From positions 1-64,000 of the forward strand of contig JAOAEV010000008.1 of the NCBI GenBank assembly GCA_026416585.1: 64,000 nt of DNA, written 5' to 3'. The DNA is from Chlorobiota bacterium. GTDB lineage: Bacteria; Bacteroidota; Ignavibacteria; Kapaibacteriales; NICIL-2. Under the pieces are notes generated by a model. The model was not told where the DNA came from. It was given only the letters and a program-made list of their open reading frames with translations, and ran no database searches. How positions within the stretch are numbered: position 1 is the first letter of the stretch; each line of letters begins with the position of its first letter. Both the position numbers and the translations under genes were made by a program. Positions 29,590 through 38,746 of the stretch are shown one piece after another.

Positions 29590-30656
29590 TTGAGCGAAGC
29601 AACATACCGTTGAACATCATCCCATGAAAGTACTTTGCCACCATACATATTTAGACTCTTACTTGCTTTCATACTATCTGAATATGCACTCAGATCAGCT
29701 CCCATAGGACTCGGGAGTTGCTCACTACGGAGGAATGATGCTTTGCGCGCATCAATCAGTGTTCCTGGCATTGTGTAATCTGTTACTAAAACAAAAACAA
29801 TACGTTCGGTATCAAATTGCTTACTGCGCAAGTAATTGGCCATACACTCGATCGAGTCAAACTTGTACACTTTACCTGTAGTCAGAACAATTTCAGAGCC
29901 GAATCGCTGATCACTGATAATCATTTTGCACAATGTGCACTCATCAAGACCGTACCGAATAGGCTCTGGTGCAGGCGAACACGAAATGCCACTGACACCC
30001 GACAAGATGAGTGGAGTAATAACCAAGGTCAATTGTTTGATGGAACTCCGCTTGCCCTGATTGGAAGACTGATATGTAGTACGTTGCCGAAGCCCTTGCT
30101 GTGAGTACCACAATGCTGCACCCCCAGCAACGATAGCCAACACGATTGCGTAACCACCCCATGACGGATACGAATGTGCTGTGATATTGAGCAACTGCTC
30201 CGTACCAATAAGTGGCGGTTTGTATATCATACCTTCTATCTTGATCGGAGCATTTGGATTGAGATTAGTGCCATAGTCACGTTCCCATTGATCGAAATCA
30301 TATAACCCAACAGCACAACTTATAACCATCGCCCCCACCCATATTCCAATGGTCCAGCGCCGTGGGAATATCAATGTAGCAACACCAAGGACAATCAAAC
30401 CACCAAGAATAAATGGCATAGCATGTAGCTCTGGGATGCTGTCCGGTTCGATAGGTTTCATACCGATGTAGTGATTCAAAATGTTGATATTCTCTAAATC
30501 GTGCTCGCCAATACCGCTGATGGTGTGGACGTAGATATACAGACCAATTGGTTCAGGGTATTGTGGCGCTTCCAGCTCAATCTGCCACAGTGGAAGCACG
30601 TATGCCAGTGCTAACAGCAGGATTCCCACCATAATCGACATTCTTGTTGCTTTCAT
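29586..30656 (-). CDS. NosB-like membrane domain fused to NosL copper chaperone
   Basis: N-terminal polytopic domain (PLWQIELEAPQYPEPIGLYIYVHTISG...NILNHYIGMKPIEPDSIPELHAMP) followed by NosL (GISCSPAPEPIRYGLDECTLCKMIISDQRFGSEI...FDSIECMANYL). Confidence 0.85.
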   Translation of the reverse strand: MKATRMSIMVGILLLALAYVLPLWQIELEAPQYPEPIGLYIYVHTISGIGEHDLENINILNHYIGMKPIEPDSIPELHAMPFILGGLIVLGVATLIFPRRWTIGIWVGAMVISCAVGLYDFDQWERDYGTNLNPNAPIKIEGMIYKPPLIGTEQLLNITAHSYPSWGGYAIVLAIVAGGAALWYSQQGLRQRTTYQSSNQGKRSSIKQLTLVITPLILSGVSGISCSPAPEPIRYGLDECTLCKMIISDQRFGSEIVLTTGKVYKFDSIECMANYLRSKQFDTERIVFVLVTDYTMPGTLIDARKASFLRSEQLPSPMGADLSAYSDSMKASKSLNMYGGKVLSWDDVQRYVASLN

Positions 30657-30684
30657 CTTTATTTCTCTCAATGTGATAGAAATT

Positions 30685-30717
30685 GGGGCAGGTTCGACAT
30701 TCAGTCTTCCCTGCCCC
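30685..30717 (-). terminator. Intercistronic hairpin between nosZ and the nosBL fusion
   Basis: Perfect 8-bp inverted repeat GGGGCAGG (30685-30692) / CCTGCCCC (30710-30717), 17-nt loop, only a weak T-run after it on the minus strand. Confidence 0.5.
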
Positions 30718-30747
30718 GTGCTGATGAGAGTGTGCTACATCGCACAA

Positions 30748-32706
30748 CTATTTACCAATACCGTAACTAATTGGAACGGCTGCACCTGCCGCTGAGACAC
30801 GCACATATCCCTGCATCTCTTGATGGAGAGCGGAACAAAAATCTGTGCAATAAAAAGGATACACACCTGATCGCGTCGGTGTCCATTTTAGTGTTTGAGT
30901 CTCCCCCGGCATAATAAGCATTTCCGCATTCTGAGCACCCTGCACCGTAAAGCCATGTGGAATGTCCCAGTCCTGTTCGAGGTTCGTCACATGGAAATAC
31001 ACTACATCCCCGACTTTTATCCCCTCGATATTGTCAGGACTAAAGTGCGACCGTATCATTGTCATGTACACATGCACTTCATTACCTTTCCGTTCGACAC
31101 GTACATCTTTTTCAGCCTTGACAGCAAACGGGTGCTTATTCTCCGCAAGTTTGAAAATGCGGACCGAATTCTTCGCTAGCAAGTCTGCAGGGCAGGCTTG
31201 AGCATAATGTGGCTCTCCAACTGTCGGGAAATCAAGTAATAGTTTCATCTTTTCGCCTTCAATACTATACAGTTGTGCTGATTGTGTCAACTCAGGACCT
31301 GTAGGCAAATAGCGATCCTTCGTAATCTTGTTGAGTGCAATCACATACTTGCCCCATGGTTGCTTGCTGTCGCCGCCAGGTATGCACAAGTGACCAATCG
31401 AATAGTAAGTTGGGATTCGGTCAACGACTTCCCATGTGCCGAGTTTCCACTTGACAATCTCTGATGAAACAAACATAGATGTATATGCATACCCTTTCCC
31501 ATCAAATTCTGTATGAAGTGGACCCAAACCCGGCTTTTGCACTTCGCCGGCAATACATGCTTCATATTTAATGATCGGAATGCCATCAACATCACCCTCA
31601 AAAGCATTGTCCTGAATAGCCTTCTGCATTCTTGAAAATGAGTACACCGGAATAACGGTTGCCAGTTTACCACCAGCAACAATATACTCACCAGACGGGT
31701 CCACATCTACCCCATGTGGAGATTTGGGACATGGCATCAGATACATCATGTTCGGGCATTCCTTCGGATCGAGTACGAGTACGTCGTTGTACACTGTATT
31801 ACTTGCGGTATGTGTTGCTTCATCATAACGGTTACTGTAATACGTCGCTTTGACACGTTTGCCTTTCCCTTGTTTGGCATATTCTTCGGCTTTTTTCCAA
31901 TTGACTGCTAAGATGAAGTCTTTGTCCTTCTGACTTGCATTGACCTCGAGCAGTGTATATGCTTTTTCCGAGTTATAGCATGAGAAAAAAGACCAATCGT
32001 GTGAGGGTCCCTTACCACAACGACTTAGGTCCCACTTAAAAGGTGGTGCGAGAATTTGGAATGCTACACTCATGTGTCCTGTTGTCGGCTCTATCTGTAC
32101 AAAAGAAATTACACCCTTAAAGTGCTGTTTGTAGGAACTGATCGGTACGTCTTGTCCTCCTGGTGGAACACTAAAGCGTGTACCGGCCACCACATACTCG
32201 GTGTTTTCTGTACAAAATGGCGACGCGTGGTTACCACCACTATTGGGAATTTCTATGATCTCAACTGTACGGAAGGTACGTAAATCGATACGCGCAATGC
32301 GAGGAGTATTATTTGCATTGATGAATAACCAGCGCCCATCGGGTTTCCCAGCTGTCATCGAGAATACCGGATGATGGGTATCATCCCATGGGATAAAACC
32401 GTAAGAAGTTTGTAGAAGCGGCTTCGTTTCTTCAGTAAAACCGTAGCCTTTCTCTGCATCAATACTAAAGACTGGAATGATGCGGAACAACCGTCCCGAA
32501 GGAAGTCCATAGACACCAACTTGTCCATTGAATCCACCAGACGTAAAAAGATAAAACTCATCATGCTTGCCTGGCGGTATGTACACTGCTTTCGCTGCAT
32601 CGTCGCTTGCCATTGCCGTCGAAGCACCGCTGTTTTTACAGCTTTGCACAGCAAAGCTTAGCACAAGCAATGTTGCTGCAATTGAGGGCCAAAGGTACCG
32701 TTTCAT
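30748..32706 (-). CDS. nosZ: Nitrous-oxide reductase, clade II (Sec-type)
   Basis: CuA ligand region FYCTDFCSALHQEMQGYVRV; His-rich propeller (DDTHHP, GNHASPF, HGVDVDPSG, GPLHTEFDGKGYAYTSMF, GHLCIPGGD, GEPHYAQ); no Tat RR motif in signal peptide. Confidence 0.95.
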   Translation of the reverse strand: MKRYLWPSIAATLLVLSFAVQSCKNSGASTAMASDDAAKAVYIPPGKHDEFYLFTSGGFNGQVGVYGLPSGRLFRIIPVFSIDAEKGYGFTEETKPLLQTSYGFIPWDDTHHPVFSMTAGKPDGRWLFINANNTPRIARIDLRTFRTVEIIEIPNSGGNHASPFCTENTEYVVAGTRFSVPPGGQDVPISSYKQHFKGVISFVQIEPTTGHMSVAFQILAPPFKWDLSRCGKGPSHDWSFFSCYNSEKAYTLLEVNASQKDKDFILAVNWKKAEEYAKQGKGKRVKATYYSNRYDEATHTASNTVYNDVLVLDPKECPNMMYLMPCPKSPHGVDVDPSGEYIVAGGKLATVIPVYSFSRMQKAIQDNAFEGDVDGIPIIKYEACIAGEVQKPGLGPLHTEFDGKGYAYTSMFVSSEIVKWKLGTWEVVDRIPTYYSIGHLCIPGGDSKQPWGKYVIALNKITKDRYLPTGPELTQSAQLYSIEGEKMKLLLDFPTVGEPHYAQACPADLLAKNSVRIFKLAENKHPFAVKAEKDVRVERKGNEVHVYMTMIRSHFSPDNIEGIKVGDVVYFHVTNLEQDWDIPHGFTVQGAQNAEMLIMPGETQTLKWTPTRSGVYPFYCTDFCSALHQEMQGYVRVSAAGAAVPISYGIGK

Positions 32707-32732
32707 CGCAGTCTCCAATAAGTGTGAAACAT

Positions 32733-33188
32733 TCACTTCGCACCATCCACCTGACGAAAGTATTCGAGGATAGCACGTGCTTGTTCTTTGCTGATATCTT
32801 GAAAGGTCATTGGTGTTAGGTAGGTTGCAAGTAATTCCTTAGCAGTTTGGTCTTTCTCGAGCATTTCTGATGGATTGAGTATCATGTTCATGATCCACTC
32901 TGGCTTTCGGCGCTGTGTGACACCTTTAAGCGCAGGACCCACGTATCGCTCTTCAAACTTGTGACAGGCTGCACACTTCTGCTCAAATATTGCTTTGCCT
33001 TTTTCCGCCAATCGAGAATCTATTGCCCCCAATTCGATGCGCTGGACAGGACCAATTCCGACATCGCTTACACTATTATTATCATGCTTTGCTGCTGATT
33101 CCGAGGCTGCCTTGCGATCGCTACACCCACTTAGCACTGCGCCAATGAGCACAATAGCAGCGATTCCTTGCTTCATTGGTAACATCAT
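32733..33188 (-). CDS. Monoheme cytochrome c lipoprotein, likely electron donor for NosZ
   Basis: Lipobox LSGC, CAACH, second Met-ligand region LTPMTFQD; immediately upstream of nosZ. Confidence 0.85.
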   Translation of the reverse strand: MMLPMKQGIAAIVLIGAVLSGCSDRKAASESAAKHDNNSVSDVGIGPVQRIELGAIDSRLAEKGKAIFEQKCAACHKFEERYVGPALKGVTQRRKPEWIMNMILNPSEMLEKDQTAKELLATYLTPMTFQDISKEQARAILEYFRQVDGAK

Positions 33189-33322
33189 ACGTTTTTTATT
33201 AAAAAATACCTTTTGGTCTAAAATACGAAAACAAAATAGTATTATTGTACATACTTATCAATAATTCAATATATTTAATTGCACGTAATTTGCTTTATTA
33301 GAAGTTTTTCTTTTCAAGAGCG
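33189..33322 (-). promoter_or_regulatory. AT-rich nos promoter region with a 15-bp A/T palindrome and FNR-like half site
   Basis: TTTTTTA-T-TAAAAAA at 33192-33206; TTGATAAGTATGTA (minus strand, 33261-33248) matches TTGATnnnnATCAA at 8 of 10 positions. Confidence 0.3.
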
Positions 33323-36300
33323 ATGTACCTATCGCGTATCGAACTGCATGGTTTCAAATCGTTTGCTGATCGTACTATTCTTCGCTTCGGTGAAGGACTA
33401 ACAGCCATCGTTGGTCCCAACGGAAGTGGAAAAACCAATATCATCGATGCTATTCGCTGGGTCCTCGGCGAGCAAAAGACATCGCTACTCCGTGCCGACG
33501 GCATGAGCGATGTTATCTTCAGCGGTACCCGGACCCGGAAGCCGCTTGGCATGGCAGAGGTCTCGATCATCATCGAAAACACGAAACGAATTCTTCCCGC
33601 AGAATTTTCGGAAGTTGTCGTCACACGGCGTCTGTTTCGTGATGGCGAAAGCCAATACTTTCTCAATGGAAGCCCCTGCCGGCGGAAAGATATCGTGGAA
33701 TTATTTACCGATACTGGCATGGGTGCCGACGCGTACTCGGTTATCGAGCTAAAAATGGTCGAACAAATCCTCGAGGACCACTCCGATGAACGTCGTCACC
33801 TTTTTGAAGAGGCAGCAGGCATCGTTAAGTACAAACAGCGTCGCAAAGAGACTCTCGCCAAGCTCGACGCGACCCGCAATGACCTAGAACGCGTCGTCGA
33901 TCATTTGACGGAAGTACGCCGCACTGTCAACTCCCTCAAGCGCCAAGCCGAACGTGCCGAGCGGTATAACGAACTCTCAAGCCAGTTACGCTCGCTCCAG
34001 CTTGAACGCACGGTCCGCACATTCGCAGAGCACATACGCGCGCTATCACAGCTTGACGAACAGATCGTCTCGATTACTGGCGAGCGTGATAATGCAAGAG
34101 CAAACTTGGAATTGATTGTACGGCAGAGTACACTCCTCGATCAGGAACGTGCGTCTCTCGAAATTCAGCGTGAGGAGGTTCTCTCTGAACACGGCCGCGT
34201 CAGTACCCAGCTTGCTGAAATTGAACGGAGCAGTGCTGTACTTCGCGAGCGGATTTCAGCGGCTGAAGCGACACTTTCGTCAGTGCTTGACGACGTCCGT
34301 AGCCGCGCAATCCGCCGCGACCAGCTCGACGACGAAATCGAACGTCACCAAAATGAATTGGAAACTCTTCAGCGGGAGCATACGGAAACAGAACAGCAAC
34401 GCAGCCAACTCGTTAGCGAGATATCTGTGCTTCACCAGGAGCTTGAAGACGCACGATTCCAACTTCAGAGTGTAACAGAACCCCTTCGCACGCTCGAACG
34501 CGAGCATGAGCGACTCAATGCGTATCGCTCCCAACTACGGCGCAATGTGGAGCTTCTCCAGCAGCGCGCTACCACATTCACAGAACGACTATCCAGCCTT
34601 CACCGTATCTATTCAGAATCTGAGACACAACATCACACCCTCACTAAGCAATATGATCGTGCACGTGCAGAGCAACGCGAAAAGGAACATACACTGATTA
34701 CGGCACGGCAGCAACGCGAGAGTATTGAACATACGATCGAACAGCTTCGCCAACAACGTGAAGCGTTTACCGAGCAGCTTTCTCACCTGCGTGCTGAGCA
34801 TGCACTGGTTTCGAGCATTATCGTCCATGCAGAGCTCGACCTTTCGTCTGCAGAGAATTTTCCAGTGCCGGACGTGGCAACGCTTGGTGACACAATCTCT
34901 ATCGATCAACGATGGGCAGTGGCACTGGAATCGGCACTGCGCGGCGGCCAGCACTATCTACTCGTCCCAACCCTGGATCAAGCAGCAGCAGTTGCAGCAT
35001 GGCTCCATACGCACCGTCGCCCCAAAGTTCATATCATCTGCACAGAATTGATACCACACATCCCAGAACCGGAGCCACTCCCGAACGCATTTGGCGCACA
35101 GTGGCTTTCATCGCTGATCGAATGCGATGAGCCGGTCGCGTCATTGCTGCGTGCAATGCTCGACGGTGTTACAGTCACTGAATCGCTTGACCATGCGGAT
35201 AGACTTTTTGCGAGCGCTCGTAACATTCGTGCTGTTGTGACGCAAGACGGTCAGATGCGATTCCGCGAAGGTATTTTCCGCGTTGGTGTACTTCAGCGTA
35301 CCGAAGGCTTGAGTATCGGTCGTCACGAACGCTTAGCTACTATCGAACAACGAATTGAGCAGATTGAAGCAGAATTGTCAGCAGTCGCAGAAGCTCTTGT
35401 TGCCGCTATAGCCCAGCGCGATAGCATCGATCTTAAGCAACTCGGCGATTGTGCCCGCGATGCAGAGCGTACTACGTTGGAGATATATCGACAGCTTGAC
35501 CAGCTTCACATTCACCGCCAACAGCTCGAACGAACCATTGCAGAACTCGAAGCAGAGCTCAAAAACATTGCACATGAGCAGACAGCCCTTGCTGCAGAAG
35601 ATGCAGCACTTGATGAGCGGTTGAGTGCCAACGAGATCGAACAAACTGAGCTACTTGGCAATCGTGAAGCTTTCGTTGAACAGGTGCGTCGGCATGAACA
35701 GCGAATAGTTGCTCTCGATCAGCAACTGCGCGACGCCGAACGCAATACTATTCGCCAACGCGCACGGATCGAAGCGCTTCGCGATACACTTTCCCGCCTG
35801 GAAGCACAGCGATCTGCGCTCGATTCTGACGAGGAAGGATCGCACATTGAGCATGAGCAATTGCGATCTCAACTGACTGCCATGGAAATAAAACTGACTG
35901 AATACAACACCCAACAGCAGATAATCGCCGAACAACTCGAAGCAATTGTTACTCGTCGTCGCAGCCTCGAAGAAGCAATCAGCGAAAAGCGAGTACTATT
36001 ACAGTCGCACAATGAAAAAGCTGCTACATTCCGTTCGCATATGGAGCAACTCCACCAGCGATTGCACGCGCTGAGTATTGAGCGCGAGCGATTGTTTACC
36101 ATCTGCGATCAGTTGAACGAACAGGGACGCAGCCGCTTCGGTGTCGAACTTTCGACATGTATTCCAACAAATGATCCACCAACCGAGCAACTCGACGCCA
36201 GTATTGCTCGCATTGAAGCACAAATTGCCTCACTGGGAGCAATCAATTTTTCTGCACTCGAGCAATACCAAGAAGAACGTGCTCGACTTGATGAGCTCGA

Positions 36301-36856
36301 ACGACAGTATCGTGACCTCCAAGCATCGGAAGCCAATCTACGCGATACTATCGCTGAAATCAACAACACCGCTAGCCAACAGTTTCTGCAGACATTCGAA
36401 GCAATCAGAATGCACTTCAAGGAGCTGTTCGCACTGTTGTTTCATGGCGATGGCGATGCTGACCTGGTCATGGATGGCAACGATCCGCTCGAAGCACGCA
36501 TCAACATCATTGCTCGTCCTAAGGGCAAGCGACCATTGACGATCGAAATGCTATCTGGCGGTGAAAAAACACTCACGGCAATCGCTCTCCTATTTGCCAT
36601 TTACATGGTCAAGCCGTCTCCATTTTGCATCCTCGACGAAGTAGATGCACCGCTCGACGATGCAAACATTGACCGCTACTTGCAGCTCGTGCGGCGATTC
36701 AGCGAGACTACCCAGTTTCTGCTTATCACACACAACAAGCGCACAATGGAAGCAGCCGATATACTCTATGGCGTCACAATGCAAGAGCCGGGCATTTCGA
36801 AAATTGTCTCTGTGCGACTAACCGATCCAGAAATTGTCTCACCATCAGACCAATAG
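33323..36856 (+). CDS. smc: Chromosome segregation ATPase SMC
   Basis: MYLSRIELHGFKSFADRT, Walker A GPNGSGKTN, C-terminal LSGGEKTLTAIALLFAIY and LDEVDAPLDDANIDRY. Confidence 0.97.
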   Translation: MYLSRIELHGFKSFADRTILRFGEGLTAIVGPNGSGKTNIIDAIRWVLGEQKTSLLRADGMSDVIFSGTRTRKPLGMAEVSIIIENTKRILPAEFSEVVVTRRLFRDGESQYFLNGSPCRRKDIVELFTDTGMGADAYSVIELKMVEQILEDHSDERRHLFEEAAGIVKYKQRRKETLAKLDATRNDLERVVDHLTEVRRTVNSLKRQAERAERYNELSSQLRSLQLERTVRTFAEHIRALSQLDEQIVSITGERDNARANLELIVRQSTLLDQERASLEIQREEVLSEHGRVSTQLAEIERSSAVLRERISAAEATLSSVLDDVRSRAIRRDQLDDEIERHQNELETLQREHTETEQQRSQLVSEISVLHQELEDARFQLQSVTEPLRTLEREHERLNAYRSQLRRNVELLQQRATTFTERLSSLHRIYSESETQHHTLTKQYDRARAEQREKEHTLITARQQRESIEHTIEQLRQQREAFTEQLSHLRAEHALVSSIIVHAELDLSSAENFPVPDVATLGDTISIDQRWAVALESALRGGQHYLLVPTLDQAAAVAAWLHTHRRPKVHIICTELIPHIPEPEPLPNAFGAQWLSSLIECDEPVASLLRAMLDGVTVTESLDHADRLFASARNIRAVVTQDGQMRFREGIFRVGVLQRTEGLSIGRHERLATIEQRIEQIEAELSAVAEALVAAIAQRDSIDLKQLGDCARDAERTTLEIYRQLDQLHIHRQQLERTIAELEAELKNIAHEQTALAAEDAALDERLSANEIEQTELLGNREAFVEQVRRHEQRIVALDQQLRDAERNTIRQRARIEALRDTLSRLEAQRSALDSDEEGSHIEHEQLRSQLTAMEIKLTEYNTQQQIIAEQLEAIVTRRRSLEEAISEKRVLLQSHNEKAATFRSHMEQLHQRLHALSIERERLFTICDQLNEQGRSRFGVELSTCIPTNDPPTEQLDASIARIEAQIASLGAINFSALEQYQEERARLDELERQYRDLQASEANLRDTIAEINNTASQQFLQTFEAIRMHFKELFALLFHGDGDADLVMDGNDPLEARINIIARPKGKRPLTIEMLSGGEKTLTAIALLFAIYMVKPSPFCILDEVDAPLDDANIDRYLQLVRRFSETTQFLLITHNKRTMEAADILYGVTMQEPGISKIVSVRLTDPEIVSPSDQ

Positions 36857-36858
36857 CT

Positions 36859-37395
36859 ATGTTCTCGCCAATCGGAGGTGTCTTCGCAATGTTGATACTC
36901 TCATCGCTGCTGGTGTTTCCATCAGCAGCACAGCCGAAAGACTCTCTTGTTGTCGTTCGCGATACATTCGAGCGTCCCTTCCCTATTGTCTGGCGTAGTA
37001 TCAAGCAACTTATTGAGGAACAGCACTGCGGTATCGAAAGTGAAAAACAAAGCTTTGATGAACAAACGGAAATGTATCGTGGTAACATTCGTTCAGCGCC
37101 ATGCGTCCTCGCATCCGGCGAAGATTCAACGTATGAAGTGCTCAAACGCTACGGACGTGTTCCTATCATTCGCGGCGGTGTGTGGACATCGGGACGCATT
37201 CAGTACAATTTCAACGTCAAGGATCTTCCCGGAAAAAAAGTTCAAGTAGTTCTCACCGCAGAATTGAGTGGATACGAAGCATACGTAACGCACCTATCGC
37301 ATGCATGGAATGCCAACGGTATTCTCGAACGGCAGATGATGGAGCGCCTGCGGCAAATGCTTACCAAAGCAAAAGACGGCAGCAGCAGCCCTTAA
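36859..37395 (+). CDS. Secreted hypothetical protein downstream of smc
   Basis: Signal peptide ending FPSAAQ, 178 aa, 2-nt gap to smc. Confidence 0.55.
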   Translation: MFSPIGGVFAMLILSSLLVFPSAAQPKDSLVVVRDTFERPFPIVWRSIKQLIEEQHCGIESEKQSFDEQTEMYRGNIRSAPCVLASGEDSTYEVLKRYGRVPIIRGGVWTSGRIQYNFNVKDLPGKKVQVVLTAELSGYEAYVTHLSHAWNANGILERQMMERLRQMLTKAKDGSSSP

Positions 37396-38654
37396 GTCTT
37401 CTGCTTTTTCTTGTGTGCAGCGGGAAAGAGCACGTTGTTAAGAATCAGCCGGTAGCCAGGCGAATTCTTGTGGAGCGATAGATCGGTCGGAGGATCCCCC
37501 ACGGCGTGTTGGTAGTCTTCGGGATCGTGTCCAGCATAGAAGGTGAATGTTCCTCGACCGAAATTGCCATGGATATATTTGGCAAAGTCCGTTCCTTCAC
37601 GCTCGGCAAGGATGGTGACAGACTTTTTGATGAATTGCTTACGGAAGTACGTTGTTTGCCCTAAGAAGTTTTTGATGACGCTGACATGACATTGGGTGAG
37701 CATTGTTGGAACCGGGTCGTATTTAGCAGAAAATTCGAAAAGCGTAAAGTAGTCTGATGCCTGGTTCGGGATCAGAATCATGGGATCAACATCAACGTCG
37801 GAAAACTCGACGATTGCTGGATCGGTAATAACGTGAAAATTCTCGAATGCAAAACAGCGAGAAAAATCGAGTTTGCTTTGGCAGTCGGGGTCAACCGGCG
37901 TCCCATCGAAAAGTGCAGGTACAATATCCGTTGCATGAGCGGCTTGAGCGATGTCGTAGGTATCAGTTGCGGTACACATGGCGAACATGAATCCACCGGA
38001 AGCAACGAACTCACGGATTTTTTCGACAACGGCAAGCTTCAGCTCGCGAATGCTCCTAAAGCCAAGCTTTTGCGCTGTTGAGCGAAGCAGCTGTTCCTGC
38101 GCAATGTACCACGGAGCTGTCGCAAACGAATAGTAAAACTTGCCAATTTGACCCGTGAAGTCTTCGTGGTGCAAATGGAGCCAGTCATACCCTTCGAGTT
38201 TGCCGTGCAAGACCTCTTCATCCCATACCTTGTCGTATTTGATTTCGGCATACTCAAGTGCGAGGGTAACGGCATCATCCCACGGACGAAATCCCGGTGG
38301 TGCATACACAGCAATTTTTGGTGCTTTTTCCAGCCGAACAGCATCCATGTTATTGCTTTCACTTTGCACTTCGGCAAGAATGCTGGCAGCCGCTGCACCG
38401 TCGAGCACTTCAAAGGATACACCACGCACCCGACACTCCGCAGCAACTGCGTCGCTGTAATCGGCCATAAACGAGCCGCCGCGATAGTTGAGCAACCAAT
38501 CTACAGGCTGTCCTCGCGTAAGTACCCAATAGGCGATGCCATAGGCTTTCAAATGATCCGATTGTGCACGCGCGTCCATTGGAATCAGAATCTTTTGTGT
38601 CCAGGCTCCAACAGTGACAAGCGAGGCGAGTAAAGCAACAAGCAGGAATTGCAT
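37392..38654 (-). CDS. Conserved secreted protein often labelled 'asparagine synthetase B' in Bacteroidota; function unknown
   Basis: Signal peptide MQFLLVALLASLVTVGAWTQ, then KILIPMD...QSDHLKAYGIAYWVL...VDWLLNYRGGSFMADYSD; no N-terminal glutaminase or ATP-pyrophosphatase motif seen. Confidence 0.65.
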   Translation of the reverse strand: MQFLLVALLASLVTVGAWTQKILIPMDARAQSDHLKAYGIAYWVLTRGQPVDWLLNYRGGSFMADYSDAVAAECRVRGVSFEVLDGAAAASILAEVQSESNNMDAVRLEKAPKIAVYAPPGFRPWDDAVTLALEYAEIKYDKVWDEEVLHGKLEGYDWLHLHHEDFTGQIGKFYYSFATAPWYIAQEQLLRSTAQKLGFRSIRELKLAVVEKIREFVASGGFMFAMCTATDTYDIAQAAHATDIVPALFDGTPVDPDCQSKLDFSRCFAFENFHVITDPAIVEFSDVDVDPMILIPNQASDYFTLFEFSAKYDPVPTMLTQCHVSVIKNFLGQTTYFRKQFIKKSVTILAEREGTDFAKYIHGNFGRGTFTFYAGHDPEDYQHAVGDPPTDLSLHKNSPGYRLILNNVLFPAAHKKKQKT

Positions 38655-38746
38655 GACCGATACCATAGTGAAAAAGAAGCCACACCACAAACGAGTGCTG
38701 GAACGGTTTATTTTCGCGCCGTCCACTGTGTAAAAGCAACGCCTCT

